Assembly (NCBI GenBank): GCA_026419785.1
Contig: JAODTK010005907.1
Location: 62,001 to 126,000 of the forward strand
Source: Sclerodactyla briareus
Taxonomy: Eukaryota > Echinodermata > Holothuroidea > Dendrochirotida > Sclerodactylidae
Direction: 5' to 3'
Length of the DNA: 64,000 nucleotides
Position 1 is the stretch's first letter; each line of letters begins with the position of its first letter. A model generated the notes under the pieces. The model was not told where the DNA came from. It ran no database searches and was given only the letters and a program-made list of their open reading frames with translations. Below are positions 1 to 11,699 of the stretch, one piece after another. The translations under genes and the position numbers were made by a program.

Positions 1-1588
1 CCCCAATCTTATAGTTTAACCAACACTTGAAAAAACCTAATCCTTGATCCTCACTAACCCTACCCCCTAATCCCTACTAGTATTACATTTCAAACGTAAT
101 CTCATGCTCCTTTCACATGGGTAACTACATACGGAACAATCGTGTACCGCTAATTAGCCATGGTACCCAGTCATGGCCTGATAGCCGATGTCCACACCCG
201 CCCTAGTATCTCCAGCTCCAGTTTGTCTTACCTGATTTGAAATGACGTGGGTGGAGAATCTCTTGTATTCTCGCCTCTAACACAAACCCCTCCCACTGTA
301 TAACCGCAAACTCCCCCCCCCCCCCCCTCACTCAATTTCATGCCTGGTGTAGTCCCAGTTGAGGGGTATCTTAATGAATTCCTTCCTCTCCCCAAGTTCC
401 AATATCATAATAAAATTCACTGGAATTCAAGTTGAAATCTGTTTTTCGGGACATTTTCTGTCTACAGTGTTCACAATTCCTTATGACACCATTCAGGCAT
501 TTCAGTCACCAAATTTTTCAAAGAACAACCTCACAATTTGGCCGAAAAATAGTGTTTTTCTCTCCAAATTCGAATTTTATCTTGCAAACTGTGGCTGCTT
601 GAATGCAACGAAAACGAGTTCATATTTTTTGTTACTTCCTGGCCTTGTATGAGAATCTCCAATTGTTCGGGTTCAATTTTAGTTACTCAACCGAACATCT
701 TTTAACAACATTTAGAAATGGGCAAACTTACTCCTGTTAACCCCCAAAGTGATGGCCATTTTGACCTCCCCTGAATTCCCATTATTTCCCTTCCTTCTGA
801 AGAAATGTTGTCCAAGTGGTTGGTGAACGTTGTGTTTCGTGACTTTTTTAGGAGTATGCAAGATTTTGCCCGTTTCGGCGGCCACCTGAAATTGAGATAT
901 TTTGGAAAAACCATACAAAATCTGACGGAACCACGCAAACGCACACACACACACAACCACGCCCGACCACAAACGGACACCTTTGCGAGTGCACCTCATT
1001 TGCTGGACCACCCGACACCAATGCAAACCCACCCATAGTGTATCCCTCAGTGGATAGTTTTAAACCACCACTATGGTTCCATACAAACCGGTCGCATGTC
1101 AACCGCACAGTAATTCGGTGAGATTGGCAAGTGACTACAATATCCTCATCTGGCCCTTCGGGACCGTAAGATAACAAACCGTTTCGATCCGTCACAGATT
1201 ACAAACCACTGTGCTCCCATAAGTGCCTCTGTAATGAGTATTCCGCTCCCACCGTTTTAAACGCAAAGAGGGGGCGGCTTGCACCACAGTGAAATCGACG
1301 TCCTAAATCATTACTTCAAAAACACGTATGAAACCATAGAGGCGTTTCCACCGAAGCTTCCGTTGTTTTTGCCACCCTAACGGATTCCGGATAACTGGGC
1401 GTCCAAGTGCTTCAACAAACTTCCTGCATCGATCGATTACAGACCATGCTTACCTTTTTCTCATTGAATGAATGCAAACCTTTTTTCACTCTTCTCTTTC
1501 CAGAACACTTGGACAGATAGCAATATTGAAGAGGTGAGTTTCTTTGATGATCTGTTTCCTCAGAACACACACCTGGGATTTCCCTGCA
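1..1588. other. Unassigned non-coding sequence
   Basis: No coding region or known repeat is recognised. Reading frames are short and overlap on both strands, as expected by chance. The only structured pieces are a run of 15 C at 313-327 and a short (CA)n tract at 942-955. The stretch lies outside the ~8.57 kb direct duplication that starts at about 1589. Confidence 0.6.
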
Positions 1589-1599
1589 ACAAAAATGAA

Positions 1600-3199
1600 T
1601 CCTTTTAGGGACGCAGTACAAACCCCCATTTCAGCATTTTTAACCTGCAATCCCATCTAACATGCATCCAAAAATAACACAACCAATACAAGTCTATTGA
1701 CAGCTTTGTCCACCACTGACCAATGGAGTGGGCAAGGGCCTGTCTAATTCCAGAGGAAACTTTTGTATGGAATCCTCTGGGTTGCATTGAGATGCCCAAT
1801 GCATCAATAAGTGCTATTGTGTTGCATTTGGATGCAGTCTAAAATTTGCAGTACAACCCTAGAATAGGTTTGTATGATGTCCCTTAAGGTGTTTGGATAT
1901 AATTAACAATTATTCAGAACACCTACAACTGTCTGTTTTTATAAATACAGTGTTTTTGACCAGGGACTAGCTATATTCCATTAGTTAAGTAAGCAGTAAG
2001 GGTCCACTTCCAAGTGCAGTGCTGGCACAAGTGGCTGATTTCCTGGTCCCATTGATGATATGAGCCTGATCCCATACAGGGCTCGCCAGTAAGGACTTGA
2101 TTTTTGCATGCAGTTTCTTGCACACTCAATTTCTTACTAGGCCATACCTACAACTTCCTTCATAGAGTGACACCTGCAAATTTGCTAACATAATGATATT
2201 TTGCGTAGCAATTTTCCTCAGTTTTGACTAGCAAACTGCTATGCTATACCAACTAATGAAGCCCTGATCCATATGTGTGATTTCTACAGACATCGTTACC
2301 TGCATGAATTGATCAGGTTTCTTAATTCAATACTCACCTAGTGTGCTCGAATTTGCAAAGGCTTGAGGTTTTAACAAAGTATCAACCTGGGCTTAAACTG
2401 ACTGCAGGAATAATTCACAAATACCCCCCCCCCCTAAAACGCTGAGAGTTTTTTTTTTCATGTTAAAAAATGTGACTATGACTAGCATTGACATTGACTA
2501 GCAGTAACTCTGGTGTAGGAAAGGCCAGTTGTTGTCCGTTCAATGATATGGGAAGAATTTTCAACCAGACATGGGTACTAGCAACTACACAGAGGTGCAC
2601 CATTGTGTGTTTTTTTGAGCATCTTTACTTGGGCGATTGGATCCCCATAACCTTAGATGGATCGCAAAACCCCAAACGCTTCTTCTGCTTGTTCCATGAC
2701 CACCCGATGCGGAATTCATTCCGCATGTAATACGATGTATTGGAACTTTTTGAAAATGAGGAGAAAACCTATTTGAAGCCACACCACGTTTGTCACCGAT
2801 CTCATGGAACGCACAAAGAATCTGACATGGAGAACCTTCCCACGTACCAGTACCTGGGTGATTCTGCATCCATGTGCCATGAGCAAGCCTCCATTGAAAA
2901 TACACAAGAATAATTCTTCCTGCCATCCCGCATGTTTTTTCTCCCCTTGTTTCCACGCACGGCCTGTAAACACGGCTCAATCTCCAGTCCACACTTTAAT
3001 GATACTATCACAACAAGGCGATCCTCCCCAGTGTCTCGCCTTGTTGCGCGATCATTGGTTTCCTCCATAAGTCATCATGCAAACAATTTCAAGGCACTCC
3101 ATGTGGCTGCTTTAAGGTTTGGTATTAGCATTAACAGAAACAGCCTACAAATTCCAGTGACCAAATCCAATTCCTAAGGACCCATCATTACTATGTCTA
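1600..3199. other. Unassigned part of duplicated unit
   Basis: No gene recognised. It aligns with 10186-11699 in copy B with many small indels. Open frames differ between the two copies, and frames open in one copy are broken in the other, which argues against coding. A run of 11 C lies at 2424-2434 in copy A and is reduced to a short gtaaac in copy B. Confidence 0.6.
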
Positions 3200-3935
3200 A
3201 CGAAAGGAGGTATAAGTTTTGGTGAAAAATGGTTGAACAAAATGTGACTAAATTAGGCACATTAAAACACAGTATTCAACTTCCATTGACCCATTTTCTC
3301 CTTTAAGATATCTCAGGAACAATCAGTGGACCCACTTATACATTTCCTGGGACCCAACCAACATGGAACATCAGCATGAATGGAACAATTTGTACACACT
3401 GCCATACCCTCCAGTGAAACTTAAGTCCATGTTTAACATATTTGGGGCTAAGGTAGACTATAATCCCATCAAGCCTTTCCAAAAAATGACAACTTTGAAA
3501 TTTGGATAAACCATGCCAAAAAAAACCACTGAATAACCCTCCAGTTACATCCTGTCTATGATAAAAAATGTTTGGAGAGTAAAGGTTAAGCATTTATCCG
3601 TACGTATTTTAGAGAAAATCTGACAAACTTAAAATTTGTGCATAAAATATGCAAATTAGACACGTTGATGACCTCCAGTTGACTCCAATCCAATGATAAA
3701 AGTTTTTTGGAACTCAGGTAACGTACCCACCATTTCGCAATGGAAATCCAATCAACTTCAGATTTTTGCATAAATTTTATGCAAATTAGATACATTGAAT
3801 GACCTCCATCGACTCTGAAAATCTGTTGTTAAAAAGTTTTGGGACGAAGTAGACCATATTTACCAAGGTGTTGTTGAAATCTGACAAACTTTGGAAATTT
3901 CGCAATAAATCTAAACCAAGTCACCATAGCACGTA
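3200..3935 (+). repeat. ~125 bp diverged tandem repeat (copy A)
   Basis: Several units of roughly 120-130 bp follow each other. Each carries the sequence of steps 'tgacctcca..gactc', 'gataaaagtttttgg', 'gtagac', 'aatctgacaaactt' and 'gcataaatt'. The last step lies in the near-palindrome 'gcataaattttatgcaaat' at about 3767-3785. Units are about 70-80% alike by eye. Confidence 0.65.
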
Positions 3936-4248
3936 CGGTTCATCCATAATCGTCAAGAGCCTAAACAATAAATTACATAAATAGGCTAATTACCTTAACT
4001 TAATTAGTGACCTTTTTGTGCTAAAAATTCTAATCAGATTTCGTTTTCAACACGCAAACTGCTAACGGAGGAAGTTGGGCCACACATACAACATCACTTG
4101 AAAAAGCGTAATGCTTAGTCCTCTTCGTCTTCGTTGAACTTTTGTCATGAACTATCAGTAAAACATGTACCTGGACACCGTTATCAATCAGTGTTTTCAT
4201 AATCCTGTTTCATGACGATAAAATAGGGGCTGTCACACTATAGCGATA

Positions 4249-4312
4249 GAAGCTTGCCATAACAGCGGCTCAGCAACTGGAACTGAATAGCTGCGCTGGC
4301 TGCCGAGCTCGC
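4249..4312. other. Copy-A-specific segment
   Basis: About 64 bp with no counterpart in copy B. It is flanked by 'cactatagcga' on the left and by 'tgtttaaccagtc' on the right, both of which do match copy B. This is a true sequence difference rather than a read-error-like change. Confidence 0.55.
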
Positions 4313-4458
4313 GTGTTTAACCAGTCCTCCTGATTGGAGTCCCAAACTGTTTTTATTCAATCAGTTTATCGGATCGATAAAGATACCGTGTGACCAGTCC
4401 AATGGTGTTTTTGTGTGTGAGCAATAAATTCGTCGTTATCGTCACAGTGTTACTGCGC

Positions 4459-5896
4459 TTTGTGGCTAGATACTAGCCCAGAGGAGACAGGTGGACTGAT
4501 AAATTGATACTTACTCAAGTCTCTATCCAGACTGCAAGACCTGATGCATTTTGTGCAGACTCAACTACGTCAGTCTTTGGAGAGGTGCATCCGGATTGTC
4601 ACTCTGCTATAGAAGACCTCTTGTTTCCGTCTGACGACTCCTCTGGACTGCTTGGTTAAACACTGCCTCATGAAATCATCATCCGCAGATTCTGTGTAGT
4701 TGTGGCAACAGTAAACTTTTTGAGTTGGCAGATATATGGAAAATAATACTGACCTGGTCAACTCGACACACGAGGGCCTTGACACTCTCTGTCGTTGCTG
4801 GGTTGACGGCTACTGGGAACCAGTGTCCCGCCCCTTCCACATCCCGATACAAAACCTACATTTTTGAAATCTTTGTAACACCTTGATTAGGTGATTTCAA
4901 ATGACAACGGTTCCAGGTTACATGTATGATTGCCTTCCACCCCCCCCCGTCTTTGTAATAGGTGGGTATATACTGGGGCAGATGGTATGACTCATGTCCA
5001 GTGCCGCGTTCAACAGGTAGTTTTTCATAGAGTTAGGTGTTGATGGCGTGGTAAGGAAGGGCGTTGTGAATGCTCCAAGGACCCCTGGGTGAATTGGTAG
5101 TGGCACGTGGTGCACAGGTGCCTTTCGGGCATGTACCAATGTCACTTAGGTATATTGGTAACAACCCACCGTCCACAATAAAATACCATAGACCATACCT
5201 GAGTGGTTTCCATCATTATCATAACTGCTACTGGTTGAATTGGTCCTCTCCCACTCAGAGAACACACAGACTCTGTGCACTTCTGCATAAGAAGTGACAC
5301 GTTCATATCTCTCTCTTTGATGTGATTCCTTTCTCTTTTTCTGATGTTCCAGGTACCATTGAACCGATTTAGTCGGCTCCGTCTCCAAGCCCTTCCCTGG
5401 TAGTGGTGATCCCTCTGCTTACAGAGGGTGACAGCCCGATATTCTAAGGTTTTCTATATTCATAAGGGTCATTGTTATAAGGGTCATATTCATCAGGTTC
5501 CGTTTTTAATAAGGTTAGTTATTCATAAAACAATTTTTGGGAACAAAAAGGTTTCAATTGTTTCATAAGAGCGCTTCGTTATCCATAATGCGAACAAAGG
5601 TTCGGTATTCATAATATTTGAAAAGTTCGTTAATTCAATATATGAAAAAAGGTTTCGATATTCATATTCGGAAATAAAGGTTCGATTTCAAATTAGAAAC
5701 AAAGTTCGATTATCATTAATAGAAAAAAAGGTTCGATTATTCCTAATAGTAAAAAAGGTTCGATATTCATAATAGGGTCCAAATGGTTCGATATCCATAA
5801 TCAACGAGAGATTTTTGTCTTGGGGGGGGGGGGTAGGTACGGAACCCAAGGGAAGTGCGCCCTCATAAATGACCCTCCACCTCCCTATTGGCACGT
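4459..5896 (+). repeat. Near-identical core of the duplication (A)
   Basis: 1438 bases match 13034-14470 with one difference: 'ggtttcgat' at about 5651 against 'ggttcgat' in copy B. On both sides the match falls abruptly into indel-rich similarity. The offset is 8575 before that base and 8574 after it. The core has no recognisable gene; its right part is the 25 bp minisatellite. Confidence 0.92.
5441..5800 (-). repeat. ~25 bp minisatellite, copy A
   Basis: Degenerate tandem copies of a ~24-26 bp unit, read on this strand as 'aaaaaaggttcgatattcat' plus 'aatag'. The reverse-strand reading matches the array at 24831-25205, whose unit is 'tattatgaatatcgaacc' followed by a T-rich run. The array opens after 'acagcccgatattctaagg' and ends at a poly(G) run at 5822. 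Confidence 0.85.
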
Positions 5897-5960
5897 TAAG
5901 TACAATTATGGGCCCCCAGGCACATGCTGCTGTAATTTGGCTCAACTTACACTGCAAAAC
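5815..5960 (+). repeat. Dispersed repeat following the minisatellite (A)
   Basis: Poly(G), then 'ggtacggaaccca', 'gcgccctcataaatg', 'cacctccctattggc', and 'atgggcccccaggcacatg'. The same order is found at about 22605-22750 and, as part of copy B, at 14390-14535. No coding potential. Confidence 0.75.
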
Positions 5961-6021
5961 CCTACTGCACTGCAAAAAAAGAAAAAAAGAATTTTGTGTC
6001 CAAAAATGAGCCCCCCACCAC

Positions 6022-6115
6022 CCCCCCCCCCCCCCGTGGGTACTATCCTGGGTACTATCCTGCTCATCAACCCAAAAAATGGGTACTATCCTGCATTAAC
6101 CCAAAAAACTCGTGA
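6022..6115 (+). repeat. Poly(C) and short 'gggtactatcctg' repeats (A)
   Basis: A C-rich run ends at about 6036 and is followed by three occurrences of 'gggtactatcctg', interleaved with 'catcaaccca' and 'cattaaccca' spacers. The equivalent in copy B is at 14597-14690. Confidence 0.6.
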
Positions 6116-6529
6116 TACGGGAAGGTGATCCGCGAATGTCACTCTGGGCGTAGGCGTAGGAGGCGAAGAGAAGAGGGGTAAGGTGCGGGTATGGTCCTAT
6201 ATTAATTATGACATATCTGCAAACCAATGACAGGTTGCCTCGAATATACAAGATGAGTGTCCGAGATGCTGATCCAAATTTTCCGGAAAACAAAGCCGCA
6301 CAGTAATGGCGCCTCTTAATGGTAGGATCCACGTGCAATGGGAATGGTAGTCGGGTATATTCATCAGTTTGCCCTCGGTGATTCGGAACATGTATAAAAT
6401 ATAAATAATGTCGAGAAATTTCCCTTTCCACTATTCTAGCACTAAGCCCGCCGCCCCTCCTCTCCACCACCCCCCTCTATCAAATGATATACTAGGCCAG
6501 CCTAATGCTTGCCTAAAAAGAATGTCTTC

Positions 6530-6620
6530 GCCATCACTACTGATACAAACGCCCCTCCCCCCCCCCCCCCCCCCCCCACTGAATCAAAGCCCTCCCTCCC
6601 CCCCCCCCCCACTTGCTGGA
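6530..6620 (+). repeat. Double poly(C) cluster (A)
   Basis: Two long C runs (about 6557-6578 and 6599-6610) surround 'actgaatcaaagccctccct'. The copy B equivalent at 15113-15175 is almost identical. A 17-base A run follows at about 6698-6714. Confidence 0.7.
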
Positions 6621-6719
6621 CCAATCACCGTGTACCATCATAACTCCGCTCCCGGCATCTCGGTGGTGAAGTATTGGATCGAGCCTGACCCCCCCCAAAA
6701 AAAAAAAAAAAAAAACGAA

Positions 6720-7284
6720 AAAACACGACCAATTTACAGCCTATCTCTGGAAAAAATCCACGGGGAACATTACGATTCCTGGTGTGAATCGTCACCATAA
6801 CTCGTTATAAGGCAGAGTTTCAATCAAATTTCCGAACATAAATTAATGTTGACATCCCTTTGTGATGGAACATTACTCAACACCAATTACGCCTGCAGGA
6901 ATCGCTCAAAATAGCACAACGTTACACCAGTTCGTAACTCATGGGCGCGGGTTCTACTAGCCCCCTAAACAAACACTAATTAAATCGAATATCGTCCAGC
7001 CGATGATGGTGCCTCCCTTAGTTGGTCATGTAATACCCCCCCCCCCCCTCCCTCCAAAATAATAATACATCCCAACAAACGCGCCTCCATGCATTGGGCG
7101 CAAAGCTTATCACAGTCGGGGACGTAACATTAACAACACAAATTTTCGTTGACAGTGTTGACGCCCAATTGATTGTATGGAGACCTTTTGTCATATCGAG
7201 TAACGAATATGCTTATTCGACGGTTTTTCGTTTGTCTGGTGTGGCATGAACACTATGGGCCGCACAACCCTCTGGATGAAGATG
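6720..7284. other. Unassigned part of duplicated unit
   Basis: No gene recognised. It aligns with 15280-15835 of copy B through many small indels. A C run lies at 7037-7048. Confidence 0.55.
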
Positions 7285-7306
7285 AATATATATTATATAT
7301 ATATAT

Positions 7307-7338
<32 letters not shown>

Positions 7339-7466
7339 TATATAGATATATATAAATATATATATATAATATATATAGATTATTATAGTATAATTAGATT
7401 ATATATATATATATATATATATATATCTATATATATATATATATATAATAGATATATATATATATA
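7285..7466. repeat. (TA)n array, left of inserted segment (A)
   Basis: Almost pure A/T dinucleotide repeat with occasional ata/tat phase breaks. The copy B equivalent is 15836-16022. Confidence 0.95.
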
Positions 7467-7657
7467 CCTCACTCTGTGGTCCACTGTTCACTGCACTGAC
7501 GAAGGACTAGTAATTGTCCGAAAGCTCTCATCAAACATATCGGCGTTTTTACTCACATTTTTTCTAATCTCAAATCGCTATTTCCATCTCATTCAGATCC
7601 AGCCTATTCATTTACGTAGCATTGTTTGTTTACAATACAGTTTTTCCTCTTGTTCTC
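7467..7657 (+). other. TA-bracketed segment with hammerhead-like hairpin (A)
   Basis: About 190 bp of ordinary-complexity sequence lies between two long TA arrays. It is conserved in copy B at 16023-16208. At 7496-7523 it reads CTGACGA, then an extra A, then a GGAC/GTCC stem, then GAAA. This resembles the hammerhead ribozyme core (CUGANGA, stem II, GAAA), but the additional A between the core and stem II is not canonical. I cannot draw convincing helices I and III. It may simply be a conserved hairpin from a mobile element that inserted in a TA microsatellite. Confidence 0.4.
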
Positions 7658-7665
7658 TATATTAT

Positions 7666-7696
<31 letters not shown>

Positions 7697-7804
7697 GAGA
7701 TATATATAGATATATATATATATATATATATAGATATTATAATTAATATATATATTATATAATTTATATATATATAATATATTATATCAAATATATTATA
7801 TATA
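7658..7804. repeat. (TA)n array, right of inserted segment (A)
   Basis: A/T dinucleotide repeat that ends at 'ccccacgtttta'. The copy B equivalent is 16209-16366. Confidence 0.95.
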
Positions 7805-8490
7805 CCCCACGTTTTAGCGGGACGCTCCCATTGACTTCAACATCACACTGAGGATTTCTAGTTTCAAAGCCATACCCCCACACTTTTTCACATGCCAATG
7901 TGCTCCACTACATTACACAGGCCTTCACATTTTTAGCCATATCTGCTTTACACGGCTTTACAGACCGCATATGCGTTATTCGGTACACCTTGGAAAAACT
8001 CCTTCCAAAGAATCTAAAAATTTCCATGAATTGGGTCAACGAAAGTCCCTGCCCAATATAGTCAGACCATTACCAGCCAGTGTCATATTAAGAAAAGTTA
8101 GTTAGGGAAACCCATTACCACGTCTTGCCGAGGTAGTGCCTATCCAATTTGAGACCGAGAACTCGAATAGCGCATTCGGGGGAAGACTTGGACAGCACGC
8201 AGTTTGAGTTAAGAAGAAGGAAATGTTCTAACCCAAATAATTTACTACTGTGTTCACCAAAAATGGTGGTTTCTTTCATTGGTTAACTGTGAGCCTACAT
8301 GAACTCAATGGAATTTTAGGCAAAAATTTGAGATGGTAATTTTAATCGATAATACCAATTAAGCCCACTATTTCAATTTTCATCCCCTTTCAAAAATTAT
8401 GGCTCGCGCTACTGCATCAGCTCTAAAAAAGATCATTGGAATGCAATGTACTTCCTTGCAAATCTAGGAAGGCCTTAATTTCCCCAAATA
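7805..8490. other. Unassigned part of duplicated unit
   Basis: No gene recognised. It aligns with 16367-17050. Reading frames are interrupted differently in the two copies. Confidence 0.55.
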
Positions 8491-8494
8491 TTTT

Positions 8495-8600
8495 GTGTAC
8501 GCTAGCGCTACGCGCCCAACTGAGCGGGCTCTCCGCCTCAGGATAGTAACTCGACGACCCCATCCAATATCCTATCCCCCCTCTTCCAGCGCACCCTTGC
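8495..8600 (-). repeat. Dispersed GC-palindrome element (A, 1)
   Basis: The reverse strand reads 'gttactatcctgaggcgga', then 'gttgggcgcgtagcg'. This matches the family pattern 'tactatctaagcgga' / 'gcgccaccattggttggcgc' / 'gtagcgtacc'. The copy B counterpart lies at 17050-17150. Confidence 0.6.
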
Positions 8601-8859
8601 TATTTTCCACAACGGGTGGGTCTACATTTATTCCACATATTGTCATTTGCCGGTCAGATATTAATGGCAAGCATGAGGGGGAGTTGGTTTCCTAGCTTCC
8701 ACCCTTTGCGTAATATAAACTTGCAGTGGTTGTTCTTGTTTTTAGCTTGAATCACTTGCTGACATATTCCTTTAAAAAAAATAAATTGCACATTCAGATT
8801 TTGGTCAAGGTAACCTGCAATGCTATATCCGGCGATCCAGTGGTATAGTAAAAAATTAC

Positions 8860-8920
8860 CCCGGTACGCTACGCGCGCAACCAATGGTGTTCGCTCCGAG
8901 TCCGCTTAGATACTCCACTT
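8860..8920 (-). repeat. Dispersed GC-palindrome element (A, 2)
   Basis: The reverse strand reads 'gtatctaagcggactcgga', then 'accattggttgcgcg' and 'gtagcgtaccgggg'. The copy B counterpart is at about 17428-17485. Confidence 0.6.
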
Positions 8921-9424
8921 GCATCCACTTTGTCTCCTCTTACTTCTCGAATACTTCCTCGAAATGAAACGGATCCGCGTCAGAGAGAGGGGGCTGCCTA
9001 CAGTAATTCTTAACTTTTCTCATAGGAAAAACAAAAACAAACACCGCAGCATCAGGCGGGAGTGGAGATCATTTGCAGAGAAGTCACCTGCTCTTGACAT
9101 GGAAGGACGCGAAGCCACGGCCAATGCAGTTTGTCTAAATTCCTGTCCGACTAAAGAGATGATGAATCATATTGCATATGCGTCCACTTATATCAGCCTG
9201 CTAGGACGAGAAAGATCACCAATTCAATAAACATCAGTAATTCAACACCCAACCCTCACGTTTATATTTCAACATACCCGTTTAGAGTGCTTTAGGATCA
9301 TTTCTCTGTTTTTAGTGTGATTCCACCACGATCAGGCATTCTTTTTTATCCGATTAGGTGAGTATAAAACGGTCTCTCCAGGCTTCGGGAGGGTCATTTT
9401 CGGGCGTCCTGGGAGGTTGTCGAA
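8921..9424. other. Unassigned part of duplicated unit
   Basis: No gene recognised. The open frame at 8919-9230 on the forward strand is not kept in copy B (17480-17790), which argues against coding. Confidence 0.55.
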
Positions 9425-9520
9425 ACCAAAAAATTCTCAGTGTCCGCTCCGCTCCAACCAATTGTGTCTCTCCGTTGAGCCGCGCCCTCCGAGTTAACAT
9501 AAACCCGCTACGCCCCTGAA
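9425..9520 (-). repeat. Dispersed GC-palindrome element (A, 3)
   Basis: Carries 'ctccgttgagccgcgccctc' and ends with 'gctacgcccctg', which is the reverse of the family's 'caggggcgtagc' start. The palindrome itself is damaged here but intact in copy B at 18009-18027. Confidence 0.55.
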
Positions 9521-9845
9521 CGTGTTAAATTCTCTAATCTCTCAAAATGCTTCACAAATGTTGCAGACCCCGTTATGCCCCAATGCCCAGGGAATTGGGT
9601 CTAGAATCATATAAAAGTGTCCATCCGAACTAAACAATGGTTTTTCACCACATAACATAAAAAGATGGAAAGGAGGTAACAATATTTTTTTAACCTCCGA
9701 TTGAAGTCGTAACCGCCTTCACCTAACCCTGTCGGCGAATTTGATTTTTCGAACTTCCCCCTAAAACTCCCGTGTTTGAGAAGCTGTCCATAGGCCTAGA
9801 TGACATTTCGTGCCATTTATGGGTAGGGATAACTTTTTTTCAGTA

Positions 9846-9960
9846 TGAATACAGTGGCGTATGCAGGATTTGTCAAACCCGGGGGCGTGTATCACATCTA
9901 AGGCCGGGAGCGCCACCATTGGTTGGCGCGGTCGTAAAGTTTTTTTTTAGGTTTTTAAGT
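9846..9960 (+). repeat. Dispersed GC-palindrome element (A, 4)
   Basis: Starts with 'cagtggcgtatgcaggattt', followed by 'cccgggggcgtg', 'atctaaggccgggagcgcca' and 'ccattggttggcgcgg', then a T-rich run. It faces element 3 in opposite orientation, about 330 bp away. The copy B counterpart is at 18420-18530. Confidence 0.7.
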
Positions 9961-11699
9961 TAACTACCTTTCCGATAGCCCTGAATGCCCCTCGGGCGCC
10001 CTGAGAGGACCGACGTTTTACTCACATTCTCGGTTGAAAACAGTTTGCCTTCTTCGTTGTGGAATTACACTAAAACAAAAATTATCCTTGCACCTTACTG
10101 GAATATATTGAATCTAACTGTGGGGTAGGGTTGTCCTTCTCCACATTATTCACACATATATAACCCAACGCCATACAAAAATGAATCATGTTAGGGACGC
10201 GTACAAACCAAATTCAGCATTTCACTGAATGTCCCCATCTAAATGCATCCCCAAAATAAAAACAAATACAAGTCTTATGAAATGTGTCACCACTGAACAA
10301 TGGAGTGCAAGGGCGGTCTATTTCGAGGAACTTTTGTATGGAATCATCTGGGTGCATTGAGATGCCCAAAAGCATCAGAATAAGTGCTATTGTGTTGGCA
10401 TTTGGATGCATCTAAAAATGCAGTACAACCCTAGATGGTTGTATGAAGTCCCTGAATGGGTTGGATATTACAAGTATTTACAGAACACCGACAAATATAG
10501 GTTATTACAGTGTGGGACCAGGGACTAGCTATATTATTAGTAAGTACAGGCAGTAAGGGTCACTTCCAAGTGCAGTGCTGGCACAAGGTCTGATTCCTGG
10601 CAATATGAATGATACTGAGCCTGGATCCCATACAGGGCTCGCAGTAAGGACTGATTTTGGGCATAGCAGTTTCTGGTAACAATTCAATTTCTACTAGGCC
10701 AATACTACAACTTATCATAGAGTTTAACATGCAATTTTGCCTATACATATTGATATTTTGCGTAGCCAATTTGCCTCCGGTGACTAGGCAAATGCTGATG
10801 CTATACCACTACATGCAAGCCCTGATCCCAATGTGGAGTTCTACACATCGTTAAAACTGCATGAAATGATCAGGTTTTATTCAATTCTCACCTAGTGTGC
10901 CGAATTTGCAAAGGCTTGAGTTGTACAAAGTATCAACCTGGGCTTAAACTGACGGCAGGAATAATTCACAAATACCGTAAACCTGAGAGTTTTTTTTTTT
11001 TCATGTTAAAAAATGTGGACTATGACTAGCATTGACTATTGAATAGCAGTAACTCTGGTGTAGGAAAGGCCAAGGGGGTTGTCAGTTCATGAGATGAAGA
11101 TTCACCAGAATGGTACAGAAAGCTACACAGAGGGCACATGTGTGTTTTTTGCGGCATCGTTTAATTGGCGGTGATCCCAGAACCTGAGATGGATCGCACA
11201 AACCCAAACATTCTGTTGTTCAATGAACACCCGATGCGGATCATTCCGCATGTAATACGATGTATTGGAACTTTGAAAATGAGGAGAAAAAACCGTATTG
11301 GAGCCACACCACGTTGTCACCGATCCTCATGGAACGCACAAAAATCCTGACATGGAGAATACTTCCAAGTCCAGTACCATGGGTGATTTGCAATCCATGT
11401 GCCAATGAGCAGCTTCATGGAAATACACAAGAATAATCTTCCGCAACCGCATGTTTCTCCCCATGTTCCACGCACCCTGTAAACACGGCTCAAAGTTCCA
11501 AGTCACACTGTAATGATACTATCACAAACAAGGCGATCGCGCCCAGTGTATCGCCTGGTTCCGCGATCAGTGGTTTTCTTCTAGTCACATGAAACCAATT
11601 TCAAGGCATACATGTGCTGATTAAGGTTTGGTATTAGCATTTTAACAGAAACAGCCTACAAAATCAGTGACCAAATCAAATTCCTAAGGACCCACATTG

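Larger units (their letters stand above)
1589..10174 (+). repeat. Large direct duplication, copy A
   Basis: This block repeats in the same order and orientation at 10175-18729. The left edge is where 'acaaaaatgaat' (1589-1600) matches 10175-10186. The right edge is 'accaacgccat' type sequence, seen at 10174 here and at 18729 in copy B. Outside the core at 4459-5896 the two copies differ by scattered substitutions and very many one- or two-base indels, often in homopolymers. All sub-features, including TA arrays, poly(C) clusters and dispersed palindromic elements, occur in both copies. The indel-rich divergence resembles unpolished long-read sequence or two divergent haplotypes, so a false duplication is a real possibility. 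Confidence 0.9.

Noticed and set aside
4570..5388. Short frames conserved exactly between the two duplication copies
   Set aside because: Exact conservation reflects the identical 1.44 kb core and not selection on protein. The frames overlap on both strands and none has a recognisable motif.
7246..7746. 166-codon frame rich in Y and I, and similar frames at 16176 and 47534
   Set aside because: These are translations of (TA)n arrays.
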